A DNA stretch of 64,000 nucleotides from Simkaniaceae bacterium (GCA_022763045.1 JALEGI010000003.1:18153-82152), one strand, 5' to 3'. Shown: positions 45,268 through 54,604, counted from the first letter of the stretch. The notes: generated from the letters alone by a model not told the origin. Numbers and translations are program-made.

Positions 45268-47280
45268 TTATTTAAAGTACATATCTAGAAAAATATCGGG
45301 ATTGGTCATAAAAAGCTCTTGGTTTTCCCGCAATTGTAATCCCATTAAGCGAAATAGAGCCTGAACCTCACCAGCATCAATCCCTTTTTGACGCATTTTT
45401 TCTGAAATCGAGAGAATCATTTTCTCTTTTTCTTGGACCATTTCGCCAGTTGTTACCAGAGCTATTTGTTTTTGATGGGCAGGTGTGAGCACCCACCTTT
45501 TATATCCGTAGTGCCCTGAAGATGCGACAAACCCAAGAGCAACAAAAGCGAGAACTGCGATGGCAATTCCACCAGTAGATGCCCCAATGGCAGCAGCACT
45601 GAGCAGAAGAAAGAGAGAAGAAATTGTAAAAATCACTGTCGTCGCAAGAGAGAGCTTTTGGTTTTTAATTTGATTTCTTAGCCTACTAGAGTCAATAAAT
45701 AATTTTCGATCCTCTAGTTGAGTAAAGTCTTGCACCATTTTACTTGAGGGATATGTTTGAGCAAGAGCGCGCATCTTCTTAACTCTGAACTTGTTTTGCT
45801 TAATTTGTGCTACAGTATTTGAAATATCAGAAAGTAGCGAAGCAGTCGAGTAAATGCCTGCAATAAGCCCAAGACCTGCAGCTCCAATGCCGACTGCTGC
45901 AAAAATGGGCAATGATGAAGAGGCTATTGTTCCAGAGCGAATGGCATTTAAAACAGTCGCCGTTGAGCTCACTGTAAAAGCTGCACTCACGAGACCCGAA
46001 ATGGGACGGTCCATGAGCTCATTGGAGTAGGCCTCTCTCTCTTTGTAAACCTGGTCAAAGGCCTCAATCAACTGAGCGCGCACTTGAAGAGAAATTCTTA
46101 GATGATCTTCCGAAATTTTCAGTCGATTTTGATGTGCCTCAACTTCTCGAGGACCCGCACCAACCTCTTGAGATTTAAGCTTATCGATCTCAACGCGCAA
46201 ATGATTGATTGCCCCATTGACCCGATGCTCCACCCCACGTAGCAGGCGAATTTGATCGCTCAAATTTCGCATGCGAGAGCGCGCTTTTCGAAAGCGCCAA
46301 ACAGAGTAGATTGTTGAAGCGAGTCCTGTTGCAAAAAAAATGCTCGAGCTACCAACTGAGAGCTGGGCCGAATGAGTCGCTGGCGCTCCACGACTACCAA
46401 AACCGAGGTGTCCATGTGTGTAGCGAGCTCGAGATGCCAGGCCCATACTAGTTGCTGCCATGCTAACATGACCCATAATGCGCTTCTTGTCAAAAACCAG
46501 CTTTAGCACCTTTTGCGCATAAGAAATATCTTCCGAAAATGGCCCACTAGATTGCTCCATTTGAGCGAGCTGTAGCTGCTCGCCCATCAGAAAATCGTCT
46601 GCCCGCTGCAGTCGAACCTGCTCAATTGTTTGTGGCATTTGATCACTAAAAACTCTCTTGAAGGCGTAAAAGCTCGCGTTGAGGTGGAGAATAATCTGGT
46701 CGACCTCTTCCTGTGGTATGATTGAACAATAGAGTTCATTGTTGCCAATCTCATGGGGGCGAGACAAATCACGATTGAGAGCATTGAAGATATCAAAGAG
46801 TTTTAGGACATGCTCTTCGGAAAAAAACTTTTGAGCATCAACACTACTTTCTCCGCGCCCCTGCGCTAAACCTGTTAACATACGCATCCCCTCATCGAGA
46901 TAGCTAGTTAAAAGCTTTGCCTTTTCATACAAAAGGGCTCTTTGAGAAATTTTCTTTAAATCGCTTCCCAGGTTGCGAAGTCGAGTGAGCCTCTCGTGAA
47001 TGGAATCAAGCTCATCAGGCTCTGCATTTGAGCAGCAAACAACTCCCCTCTCGATAGACTCAATACGCGCACGTACGGCCTGCTCCTCTCTTTGAAAAAG
47101 TTCACTAATAGAGCTTCTTGAGATTTCCCGGCTGCCAATAATTGCTTGGAACCTGCCCCCCACACGCGCTTGCATTTGAGAAATTTCACTTCTTGCAGTT
47201 GAAACAAGAGTATCTTCGTGCCCCTGGAGCTCTCGAGCGCGGCGTATCCGCTTAGGGGCTATTTCAGTTCTATCAGCCAT
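45268..47280 (-). CDS. Large coiled-coil membrane protein, Inc-like
   Basis: I do not recognise this 670-residue protein. It has a long N-terminal helical, coiled-coil-rich part (about 1-290). A hydrophobic segment near 310-328 follows, and then two bilobed hydrophobic regions: about 426-485 ('LPIFAAVGIGAAGLGLIAG' inside) and about 540-595 ('VIFTISSLFLLLSAAAIGAS' inside). Paired hydrophobic lobes with coiled coils are the usual look of chlamydial inclusion membrane proteins, which are type III secreted. Residues after 600 are soluble. A role at the inclusion membrane is inference. Confidence 0.7.
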   Translation of the reverse strand: MADRTEIAPKRIRRARELQGHEDTLVSTARSEISQMQARVGGRFQAIIGSREISRSSISELFQREEQAVRARIESIERGVVCCSNAEPDELDSIHERLTRLRNLGSDLKKISQRALLYEKAKLLTSYLDEGMRMLTGLAQGRGESSVDAQKFFSEEHVLKLFDIFNALNRDLSRPHEIGNNELYCSIIPQEEVDQIILHLNASFYAFKRVFSDQMPQTIEQVRLQRADDFLMGEQLQLAQMEQSSGPFSEDISYAQKVLKLVFDKKRIMGHVSMAATSMGLASRARYTHGHLGFGSRGAPATHSAQLSVGSSSIFFATGLASTIYSVWRFRKARSRMRNLSDQIRLLRGVEHRVNGAINHLRVEIDKLKSQEVGAGPREVEAHQNRLKISEDHLRISLQVRAQLIEAFDQVYKEREAYSNELMDRPISGLVSAAFTVSSTATVLNAIRSGTIASSSLPIFAAVGIGAAGLGLIAGIYSTASLLSDISNTVAQIKQNKFRVKKMRALAQTYPSSKMVQDFTQLEDRKLFIDSSRLRNQIKNQKLSLATTVIFTISSLFLLLSAAAIGASTGGIAIAVLAFVALGFVASSGHYGYKRWVLTPAHQKQIALVTTGEMVQEKEKMILSISEKMRQKGIDAGEVQALFRLMGLQLRENQELFMTNPDIFLDMYFK

Positions 47281-47316
47281 AACTCCCTCTATAGAGTTTA
47301 TGCCGAAAAATGTAAA

Positions 47317-48384
47317 CTAAGAGGGGCCAAATGGGATAAGAGAAGTGAGAAGCTCTTCTTTATTGATTTTAGCAATCCAAATTTCGGAGTCATCCTTCCC
47401 ATAAACCAGATAAATATATCTGCCTTTTTCAACAAATCCCCCTGGGTAGATCACGCGTTTCCAGTACCCTGTGGGGGCATAGAGATTCTTTGCCATCAAA
47501 GGATAGGGTGAAATATGCGTGACTACAAAAGGAGGTTCCTTCGAGTAAATTGCGGCTCCCATGTAGTAGTGCATCATCTCTTTGCGCCTTGATACGGGAG
47601 AGCGAAAGGCCTCAGAAGTATGAAAAAAGCTCAAATAACCCTCTTTAACTTCAATAGCAGGACTTCCTCCTCTGAAAGCGCCCCACTTCCACCGCTGTTT
47701 TTCTCCTGTTAAATAGACTGGCCTGCAATTTTCCTCATACGAAAGGACCTCATGGGGGACGATGCTGTAGGAAAAAAAGAGGCGATCATTCTTAACAAAT
47801 GGAACCCAATTTTTCTCCCATTTTTGTGTATAATATCTCTGAGGGTGACGCAGTTTGATTGGCTTTTCAACACTAAAAACTCCATTCTCACAAACAAGCT
47901 TTGCAAGGTACATGTCACGCCTGGCATAGGGAAGCGAACTGACAATATCCATGTTATCGTTATATATGAGGTAGTAGTCGCCCCCCATTTTAAAAATTCG
48001 TGCATCTTCAGCCTGAGACTGGATTGAGCAATAATCTCCCCGAACCGGGATGCGTTGGGGAGAGCCAACAATTTGAAACTTATGATTGAGGCGAGCACAG
48101 GCGATATAAGAAACCCAAGGATCATTGATCATATCAGGAGTATCGCGAAAAACTAGAAGGTAGCCTCCTTCATAATCAATAATCGAGGGATTATAGCCAT
48201 TTGGATAGCCTGGAATTTCAAGGCGCCAAAAGTCGTCGATAATAGATTGACTTCCCCTCTTGAATTTTCCTGACTTATCGCGATAGGCATGGCGCTCTGC
48301 TTGAGAGTGCAGATCAAGTGGGCGACGACGCAAGGCAGATAAATTTGCAGTTAGTATGAGCGTTAAAAAAAGAAATCGTATCAT
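47317..48384 (-). CDS. Exported five-bladed beta-propeller glycosidase/phosphorylase-like protein (GH130-like)
   Basis: This 355-residue protein has a signal peptide ('MIRFLFLTLILTANLSA'). It then shows a propeller with 'GYNPSIIDYEGGYLLVFRDT', 'QAEDARIFKMGGDYYLIYND' and 'KWEKNWVPFVKNDRLFFSYS'. The ED(A/P)R and KNW.PF signatures match GH130 enzymes, which act on beta-mannosides by phosphorolysis or hydrolysis. The substrate is unknown. Export to the periplasm or beyond is suggested by the signal. It is the first gene of a minus-strand run followed by the Inc-like protein. Confidence 0.75.
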   Translation of the reverse strand: MIRFLFLTLILTANLSALRRRPLDLHSQAERHAYRDKSGKFKRGSQSIIDDFWRLEIPGYPNGYNPSIIDYEGGYLLVFRDTPDMINDPWVSYIACARLNHKFQIVGSPQRIPVRGDYCSIQSQAEDARIFKMGGDYYLIYNDNMDIVSSLPYARRDMYLAKLVCENGVFSVEKPIKLRHPQRYYTQKWEKNWVPFVKNDRLFFSYSIVPHEVLSYEENCRPVYLTGEKQRWKWGAFRGGSPAIEVKEGYLSFFHTSEAFRSPVSRRKEMMHYYMGAAIYSKEPPFVVTHISPYPLMAKNLYAPTGYWKRVIYPGGFVEKGRYIYLVYGKDDSEIWIAKINKEELLTSLIPFGPS

Positions 48385-48472
48385 AACGCTGAGAGATTAC
48401 CCTGTCATCATGTCACTGTCAAGTCAACACGCTCATTTGCAAAAATGTTGGCAATTCTGTTAGAGGTGAAGT

Positions 48473-48628
48473 ATGATGGCTCTACTTTTTATCCTCTTTT
48501 CTCTAGCAATTGGCTTTGCTCTTTTTCGTAAATATTGGGCATGTCTTGCAACATCACTTCTCACACTCATATTGTGTGCCCTTATGTTCATCTATCATGC
48601 AAACCAAGCGTTGGGGATTAACTTTTGA
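48473..48628 (+). CDS. Small two-TM membrane protein coupled to DsbB (DUF5993-like)
   Basis: This 51-residue protein has two hydrophobic segments joined by 'FRKYWAC' and the end 'IYHANQALGINF'. A GAGGTG ribosome site lies 4 bases before a double ATG. Its stop overlaps the TTG start of dsbB (TTTGA), which implies coupling. The size, two helices and the 'H.....L...F' end recall DUF5993 proteins, which I remember as neighbours of DsbB. That assignment should be treated as tentative. Confidence 0.65.
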   Translation: MMALLFILFSLAIGFALFRKYWACLATSLLTLILCALMFIYHANQALGINF

Positions 48629-49140
48629 TCCGATATAAACTCATCCAGTTTCTCAACGCCCTTTGGATTTTAATACTGCTTGTTGTTTTAATCGGCGCCT
48701 ACATCTATCAAATTGTCGAGCGTGAAAATCCCTGCCCGTTGTGTGAACTCATTCGTCTCTCCATGATCTGCGTCTCTATTGGACCAATGCTCAATTTGCG
48801 CTTTTGCCCCCATCCACGCCATTATGCACTCTCTCTTGCCGGAGCAATTTTTGGGGGTTGCGTTGCAATAAGACAAATTTGTCTGCACATTTGCCCCGAC
48901 TTTACTACATATGGAGTGCGCGTCTTTGGAATGGAGCTCTACACTTGGGCTTTTATTGTCTTTGGATGCTCAATTGTTGCCGCAACTATTCTCCTTGCTC
49001 TCTACAGGAGCTCTGACTCTCAGGTGAAACACGAAACGGGCTACTTCGAATGGATTGTGATGATCGCGATGCTTATCATTGCGATCTTAAATATATTCAC
49101 AGCCTTTGCAATCTGTGGCTTTACCGCTTGCCCACGATAA
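48625..49140 (+). CDS. dsbB: Disulfide bond formation protein B family
   Basis: This 171-residue inner-membrane protein has about four to five membrane segments. The quinone-linked redox motif is at Cys37-Pro-Leu-Cys40 ('ENPCPLCELIRL'). A second cysteine pair is in the next periplasmic loop ('RQICLHICPDF'). DsbB reoxidises periplasmic DsbA, which is important for chlamydial envelope proteins that are cross-linked by disulfides. The start is a TTG, translationally coupled to the small protein upstream. No dsbA is in the window. The end overlaps the convergent VOC gene by 20 bases. Confidence 0.9.
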   Translation: MIRYKLIQFLNALWILILLVVLIGAYIYQIVERENPCPLCELIRLSMICVSIGPMLNLRFCPHPRHYALSLAGAIFGGCVAIRQICLHICPDFTTYGVRVFGMELYTWAFIVFGCSIVAATILLALYRSSDSQVKHETGYFEWIVMIAMLIIAILNIFTAFAICGFTACPR

Positions 49141-49750
49141 ATTCAATGGGGCTCTCGCACACCTCAACAAAGACGCGACCTTCATGCTCCCATATCACTT
49201 TTTTACCCTCAATCGCACCTTTCATATCGGTGACATAAAACGAGAGATAGGGCACTCCCTGCAGTACTTTAGGAGCGTCAGATTCAGGCTCGCGCCACTC
49301 AATGCCATACTCTTTTGACTTGCGCGCTTTGCCTGGGAGCACAAAGGCGCGGTATTGATAAATTTCACTAAATGGCGTTGGAACAACGCGATCCCCAATG
49401 GCCCGCTTGCAAAGCTCTTCATCGTCAATTTTTGTCTCGATTAGCTCAACTAAAGCCCCCTCGACATCAATGACCGTTGAGCGAAAATCTTTGATTGGGT
49501 AAAAAGGCTCCATTAAAACTGGATAGTCTTGAATCCTCTTGTCCATGTCATCGACTTGGAATGCAATATGTGGCTCTACCAAAATCTTAGGATGAAAGGG
49601 CGCGCCCTGATCAAAACGGAGCCATTGAATGCGAAAGTCGTTATCCCCATATCCAGAGGAGTACATCTTCCAATCTTCAATATACACCTCCCCTTCGCGC
49701 TTTTTGTTAGTGGGGACTCCTAGATGGTGATATTTCAATTGAGCCACCAA
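49121..49750 (-). CDS. VOC-fold (glyoxalase/dioxygenase superfamily-like) protein
   Basis: This 209-residue protein has two similar halves: 'LKYHHLGVPTNKK' opens the first, and 'VPYLSFYVTDMKGAIEGKK' with 'GRVFVEVCESPIEFIVG' closes the second. This fits a vicinal oxygen chelate fold. 'PHIAFQVDDMDKRIQDY' in the middle is also typical of the fold. No complete metal-ligand set could be assigned, so the activity is open. It overlaps the TspO gene start region by 16 bases and is probably co-transcribed with it. Confidence 0.7.
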   Translation of the reverse strand: MVAQLKYHHLGVPTNKKREGEVYIEDWKMYSSGYGDNDFRIQWLRFDQGAPFHPKILVEPHIAFQVDDMDKRIQDYPVLMEPFYPIKDFRSTVIDVEGALVELIETKIDDEELCKRAIGDRVVPTPFSEIYQYRAFVLPGKARKSKEYGIEWREPESDAPKVLQGVPYLSFYVTDMKGAIEGKKVIWEHEGRVFVEVCESPIEFIVGKR

Positions 49751-50202
49751 ATGGCAAAGTTAAGAGTCGATGCATAGGCTGTCCATAAAAAGTAGGGAAC
49801 TTGTAAAATTCCCGCTACTCGATCAAGACGGTAGTACCAAACAGTCATGATCCCAATCAAAACGAGTAAAATCACAATGTTAATGCATGCCATTCCAGGC
49901 TGGTGCATGCCAAAAAAGAGCCATGACCAAAGACCATTAAAAAATAGCTGCACGAAGAAGAGAATATAGGCTCCCATCGGCGCCCTTTTGCGAAAGACAA
50001 GCCAGACCGAGATGGCCATCAAAATATAAAGTGCTGTCCAGACAGGGCCAAAAACCCAACCAGGAGGCGTCCAAGCAGCTTTTTGCAGTCCCTGATACCA
50101 AGGTTTAAGTGATGTAAAGGTGACTCGAGAAGAGATCCATTGCACAAAAACAACTGGTAGATACCAGAGAATAAGGTAGGGCAGGCCACGATGTTTTTCC
50201 AT
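49735..50202 (-). CDS. tspO: TspO/MBR family protein
   Basis: This 155-residue protein has five membrane helices and the family signatures 'AAWTPPGWVFGPVWTALYI', 'NGLWSWLFFGMHQPG' and the terminal 'PYFLWTAYASTLNFAIWWLN'. TspO proteins bind and can degrade or transport porphyrins and take part in stress signalling. It lies between a VOC protein and a divergently transcribed photolyase; TspO and photolyase genes neighbour each other in several bacteria. Confidence 0.93.
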   Translation of the reverse strand: MEKHRGLPYLILWYLPVVFVQWISSRVTFTSLKPWYQGLQKAAWTPPGWVFGPVWTALYILMAISVWLVFRKRAPMGAYILFFVQLFFNGLWSWLFFGMHQPGMACINIVILLVLIGIMTVWYYRLDRVAGILQVPYFLWTAYASTLNFAIWWLN

Positions 50203-50257
50203 AGCTTAGTTGTACAAGATTTGTATTTAAAACCCAATTTATGTGATGATTTTTTGC

Positions 50258-51547
50258 ATGACAAAGCCAGCTATTGTAGTTTTAGACCGTAATCTCAGAA
50301 CCCACGATAACCCTTGTCTTTTTGAAGCTGCCAAAAGCAAAAAGCCAATTATCGTCGCCTATCTCTACGATGAAAAATTCTCAAGACCTCTAGGCTCTTC
50401 GCACAAATGGTGGCTCCATCACAGCTTAACGGAGCTACAAAAAAAACTTCCCTTAGTTCTATGCAAAGGAGAGCTCAACCCACTCATTGAAAAGAGCGGT
50501 GCTGATATGCTCTACTGGAATAGACCCATTGACCCCGGTGCCCGCAGCAAATTTCAAGCAATTACCAAATCTGCCCCACACCTCACAGTAAAAGAGTGCA
50601 CCCCAGATTTACTCATTAAACCTGAAGAGCTTTTAACTGACACGGGCGGCTACTACAAAGTATTCACACCTTTTTGGAAAAAATGCTTAAAACACATCAA
50701 TGAAACCAACGAAAATAGCCTACCAAAAATTCACTTTGTCTCTGAGATAAAGGGAGATTCGCTTGAATCTTGGAAACTTCTTGATGGACTCATTTGTGAA
50801 AATTTAGACCAGTATTGGGAGCCAGGTGAAGAGGGGGCAAAAAAGAGGCTTGAAGAGTTTATACCAAAGATTGAAGAGTATCGAGGAAAACGCGACATCA
50901 TGTCCTGTGAGGGCACCTCAAAACTCTCTCCCCACCTGCACTGGGGAGAAATTAGCATTCGAGAGGTATTTAATAAAACGCAGGGATCAGAAACATACAT
51001 CAGTGAACTCGGCTGGCGTGAATTTTCCTACTACCTGCTACACCACTTTCCAGATCTTCCAAAGAAGAATTTCAATCCAAAATTCAATCAGTTTAAATGG
51101 GACAACTCAAAAGAGCACTTTGAAGCTTGGAAGATGGGACAAACTGGCTATTCGATGGTTGATGCAGCGATGCGCGAACTTCTTGAGATGGGGTGGATGC
51201 ACAATAGAAGCCGTATGATTGTCGGTTCATTTCTAGTGAAGGATCTATTGATTGATTGGAGACAAGGAGAAGAGTGGTTTTGGGACCTATTAGTCGATGG
51301 CGATCCTGCTCAAAATGCCTTTAACTGGCAATGGATTGCCGGATCAGGGGCAGATGCTGCCCCCTTCTTTCGTATCTTTAATCCGACAACTCAAGGTGAA
51401 AAATTCGACCCAGAGGGAATCTACCGCTCAAAGTATATCCCTGAGTATAACGGAGCTTTTGACTACCTACTACCAATTGTCGATCATAAAAAAATGAGAA
51501 ATGAGGCCCTAGAACGGTATAAACTATGCAATGGCAGCGAGCAGTAG
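50258..51547 (+). CDS. phrB: Deoxyribodipyrimidine photolyase
   Basis: This protein of about 429 residues has an N-terminal photolyase alpha/beta domain ('IVVLDRNLRTHDNPCLFEA') and a C-terminal FAD domain: 'SPHLHWGEISIREVF', 'SELGWREFSYYLLHHFP', 'GYSMVDAAMRELLEMGWMHN', 'DLLVDGDPAQNAFNWQWIAG'. It repairs cyclobutane pyrimidine dimers using light. That is surprising for an obligate intracellular bacterium unless it meets light in an environmental host or as a free stage. Starts at 50243 (GTG) or 50246 (ATG) would add a few residues; 50258 gives the usual N-terminus. Confidence 0.93.
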   Translation: MTKPAIVVLDRNLRTHDNPCLFEAAKSKKPIIVAYLYDEKFSRPLGSSHKWWLHHSLTELQKKLPLVLCKGELNPLIEKSGADMLYWNRPIDPGARSKFQAITKSAPHLTVKECTPDLLIKPEELLTDTGGYYKVFTPFWKKCLKHINETNENSLPKIHFVSEIKGDSLESWKLLDGLICENLDQYWEPGEEGAKKRLEEFIPKIEEYRGKRDIMSCEGTSKLSPHLHWGEISIREVFNKTQGSETYISELGWREFSYYLLHHFPDLPKKNFNPKFNQFKWDNSKEHFEAWKMGQTGYSMVDAAMRELLEMGWMHNRSRMIVGSFLVKDLLIDWRQGEEWFWDLLVDGDPAQNAFNWQWIAGSGADAAPFFRIFNPTTQGEKFDPEGIYRSKYIPEYNGAFDYLLPIVDHKKMRNEALERYKLCNGSEQ

Positions 51548-52177
51548 TGCTGCTAAAATCGAGATGACCACTTTGGAAGCGACTCTTTTGGTAAGCTTCC
51601 CCATTAGACGTGGAAACTTCTTTTTCAAAAATCGAGTGACAATATTTGAGCCATCAGAGGGATTTGCCAGCGCAAATTTAACATCCTCTTTAGTCAACTC
51701 TCCCCTTTTATCCTCTTTCAGCGCTTGTCTGACGAGCTGAGCAATATCTTCAACCTCTTCAGAGTAAAAACTTGCCCCTTCGATATGAATCGGATTGACT
51801 ACCCAACCTGTAATTCTTTCAAGCTCACTTGCCGTCTCACGTGGTGATAGTTTAACCCTATCATCAACCCTTGGTGGATCGTCAAGAACTCTCTGCTTTG
51901 CATGACATGCAAGTTTGAGTATCGGGTTTTCTCTCACAATATGCGCTTTGCCATGCATAGCTTGCAAAGCCTTTTGTGAAGCTTCATTTACCTTACCACG
52001 AACCTTCATTCTCTCCACAACACGGTTGCGTGTTGTGGCGCGTCGAGTAGAGCGAAACGGTTTAAGAGCGCCCATTGCGACGTTATTTGTATTTTGCTGA
52101 GCCTCAGTCGCTTTTGGCATTCGATTGAGCAAGCTAATTGAATCGTGCAAGGGATTATTTGTTACAACTGCGTGCAT
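51524..52177 (-). CDS. Hypothetical tail-anchored protein
   Basis: I do not recognise this 217-residue protein. The first 70 residues are basic and probably disordered. The middle has a helical domain. The last 19 residues form a single hydrophobic segment ('KVVISILAALLLAAIA') at the very C-terminus, which would act as a tail anchor. A secreted protein that inserts in a host-derived membrane is one possibility. It overlaps the end of the photolyase gene by 24 bases. Upstream (52178-52260) is an AT-rich probable promoter region. Confidence 0.65.
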   Translation of the reverse strand: MHAVVTNNPLHDSISLLNRMPKATEAQQNTNNVAMGALKPFRSTRRATTRNRVVERMKVRGKVNEASQKALQAMHGKAHIVRENPILKLACHAKQRVLDDPPRVDDRVKLSPRETASELERITGWVVNPIHIEGASFYSEEVEDIAQLVRQALKEDKRGELTKEDVKFALANPSDGSNIVTRFLKKKFPRLMGKLTKRVASKVVISILAALLLAAIA

Positions 52178-52434
52178 TTTTTACGCCTACATTAAACTTA
52201 GTTATATTAGTCCTAAGTTCATTATATCATAGTTCAAATTATAATTATATATAATTGAAAGCATTAATCACATCTTATTGAAAATTAGACAATTGGAATT
52301 AAGGCTTTGCAGAGGGGGGGCGAGCTCGTTTTCTACCCGACTGTAACATGCTCTTTTGCAAACGGTTAATGTTCGTTGTGGTAGCATGCTTATTGAACCG
52401 ACACTAAATGAGAATTGGAGGCGAGCTCAGATCA

Positions 52435-53526
52435 CTACTGCGCTCTATTCTCCCCATCCTCATGAGACTTGCCCTCTTTACATGTTTGACACAGAGCTGT
52501 TGCAGATACAAGTGAAGCGGCCCTTTGCTCGCGAAGTGTTGCAATTAGACCAACTGCAATCCCAACTAGAATCACAATCCCGCCAATCACCTGTGGCATC
52601 GTAGGAATTTCACCTAAGATAATAAAGGCAAAGAAGACACCTGCAACAGGGCTAAACGAATTGGCAACTGCAAGATCACCACCAGAGGTCCCCTTAATCC
52701 CCCAGTACCAGAGAAAGAGACCAAGTGCAATCACAATGCCACCATAAAAGAGCATCCAACCAATTAGGTAGGGATTCAAAATATCGATAAAATGCACCCA
52801 ACCGAGCATAATCAAAACAATCACAAAGAAAATCACAGCACCAACAATCATCCGAAAAGGGCTAAAAATTCCAGTATCAACTGACTTCAATACACGGCGA
52901 GAATAGGCAACAGAAAAAACGATGAAAAGCTGAGCAAGTGCGATGCAGATCTCTCCCGACTTAGGCGCCGTTGCAAGTAGGTGCGCAACAGGGCCATCGC
53001 CAATGTTGATCATCTTCATTTTCATCTCCATTGGCATCGCATTGAGCTGGGTGAGAAAAAAGGTGAGCAAAATACCACATAACGCAATCAAGCCAGCAAT
53101 GCACGAGCCAAAAGAGAGTTTATCTTTTACAATCAGCCAGCCGAAGAAGATCGTCATCGGAATATCAAGGGTAGAGATCAATACCACATTGATGACTTCG
53201 GTAAGCATCAGCCCCAGGAAAAAAAGCGTTGGCCCAATGACTCCTGACAAAATTGCCAAAATAAACATATGAACCCACTCAGTGGCGCTAACCTTAGAGA
53301 GGCTCTCTTTCGACCAAGACTTGCAGTAGACACATAAAAGGACAACTCCACCAATTAAGTTTGCCCAAAACAAAACATTACAAAATGAGATGGGATTTCT
53401 CCCATCAACTAAATGCATCGCACCCAATTTTCCAATTTTTGAGATCACCGAATTTGATGCGGCAAAAATAAAAATTGAGATCCAAAGCAGAAGCAAATAA
53501 AAGGATTTAGATTGTGAATTTTCCAT
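52435..53526 (-). CDS. EamA/DMT superfamily transporter
   Basis: This 363-residue protein has ten membrane helices in two EamA-type halves. Characteristic parts are 'GVIGPTLFFLGLMLTEVINV', 'LDIPMTIFFGWLIVKDKLSF' and, in the second half, 'VANSFSPVAGVFFAFIILGE'. The family exports or imports metabolites such as amino acids, nucleotide sugars or SAM; specificity cannot be told. The C-terminal 35 residues form a soluble tail. It diverges from the O-methyltransferase gene. Confidence 0.85.
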   Translation of the reverse strand: MENSQSKSFYLLLLWISIFIFAASNSVISKIGKLGAMHLVDGRNPISFCNVLFWANLIGGVVLLCVYCKSWSKESLSKVSATEWVHMFILAILSGVIGPTLFFLGLMLTEVINVVLISTLDIPMTIFFGWLIVKDKLSFGSCIAGLIALCGILLTFFLTQLNAMPMEMKMKMINIGDGPVAHLLATAPKSGEICIALAQLFIVFSVAYSRRVLKSVDTGIFSPFRMIVGAVIFFVIVLIMLGWVHFIDILNPYLIGWMLFYGGIVIALGLFLWYWGIKGTSGGDLAVANSFSPVAGVFFAFIILGEIPTMPQVIGGIVILVGIAVGLIATLREQRAASLVSATALCQTCKEGKSHEDGENRAQ

Positions 53527-53578
53527 AATTTTTTCTATACTCGCGCAACTTTATTAATTCAACACTAACGAGGAAACA

Positions 53579-54604
53579 GTGAAACGTTTTATCGCCTTAC
53601 TACTAATACTAACCTCGCTACACAGCAATGAAAACAGGCAAAAGCTCTTAAACATCTTTGCTGGCGAGTGGCTTGCCCGAGCAAGCTATGTGGCAGCCAA
53701 ACTCGAAATCGCAGACCACCTCGGTTCAGAGATTAAAACAATTCATGAGCTTTCCGACCTAACATCTTCAGATCCACAGTCGCTCTACCGCCTCATGAGA
53801 CTACTAGCTAGCCACGACATCTTCACCGAGCATCCCAAGCAATCTTTTAGCAATAACGCAACTAGCCACCTGCTCCAGAAAGAGGGCCCTGATTCCCTTC
53901 ATGCCATTGCGCTTTTTTACGGCGAAGACATGCATGACAGTTGGGACAATCTACTCCCCTGTATCGAGCAGGGAAAACCCGCCTTTGAGCTCACGTTTAA
54001 TAAGCCCGTCTTCCGCTACTTCAAAGAGAACCCCAAACGCGCCCAGCTCTTCCAAAAGGCGATGAAATCCAAAACAAAATCGGTTATCAATTCAACGCTT
54101 GCCACGTATGACTTTAACCAATTTGAACACATTTGCGATGTTGGAGGAGGTTATGGTCACTTCTTAAACGCGCTACTTACGCAGTATCCAAGCTTGAGAG
54201 GCACACTCTTTGAGCTACCCGAAGTAGCAAAAACAATGTCCAAACACACGCCCTTTCAAACGCTATCTGGAGATTTTTTCCAATCAGTTCCCTGCCACTC
54301 AGATGCCTACATTCTAAAGTCTGTGCTTCACGACTGGAACGACGATCAGGCTTTGCAGATCTTAAGAAATTGCACCGCATCGATGCACGAAAAAAGTAAA
54401 CTGCTAATTATAGAAGTCGTCCTCTTGCCAGGCGATCAATCGAAGTATGCAAACTGCATGGATCTTCTCATGCTAGCAGTCACTGGTGGCAAAGAGCGCA
54501 GTCTGATGGAATTCGAAAGACTCTTTGATCAATCAGATCTTAAACTAACAAAGATCTATCAGACTGAGACAGAATTTTCAATTTTAGAAGTGGTGAAAAA
54601 ATAG
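53579..54604 (+). CDS. Family 2 O-methyltransferase with N-terminal signal-like leader
   Basis: This 341-residue protein matches plant/bacterial O-methyltransferases. It has a dimerisation domain ('GEWLARASYVAAKLEIADHL', 'DPQSLYRLMRLLASHDIF') and a SAM domain with 'HICDVGGGYGHFLNALL', 'FELPEVAKTM', 'GDFFQSVP' and the catalytic His in 'SVLHDWNDDQALQIL'. Before the domain is a leader 'MKRFIALLLILTSLHS' that looks like a signal peptide and is absent from normal family members. The start is GTG, preceded by GAGGAAA. A small-molecule acceptor (phenolic or polyketide-like) is expected; its identity is unknown. Confidence 0.85.
   Translation: MKRFIALLLILTSLHSNENRQKLLNIFAGEWLARASYVAAKLEIADHLGSEIKTIHELSDLTSSDPQSLYRLMRLLASHDIFTEHPKQSFSNNATSHLLQKEGPDSLHAIALFYGEDMHDSWDNLLPCIEQGKPAFELTFNKPVFRYFKENPKRAQLFQKAMKSKTKSVINSTLATYDFNQFEHICDVGGGYGHFLNALLTQYPSLRGTLFELPEVAKTMSKHTPFQTLSGDFFQSVPCHSDAYILKSVLHDWNDDQALQILRNCTASMHEKSKLLIIEVVLLPGDQSKYANCMDLLMLAVTGGKERSLMEFERLFDQSDLKLTKIYQTETEFSILEVVKK

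Noticed and set aside
52356..52604. 82-codon plus-strand frame before the DMT transporter
   Set aside because: It overlaps the transporter C-terminus in antisense. No ribosome site or domain was seen.
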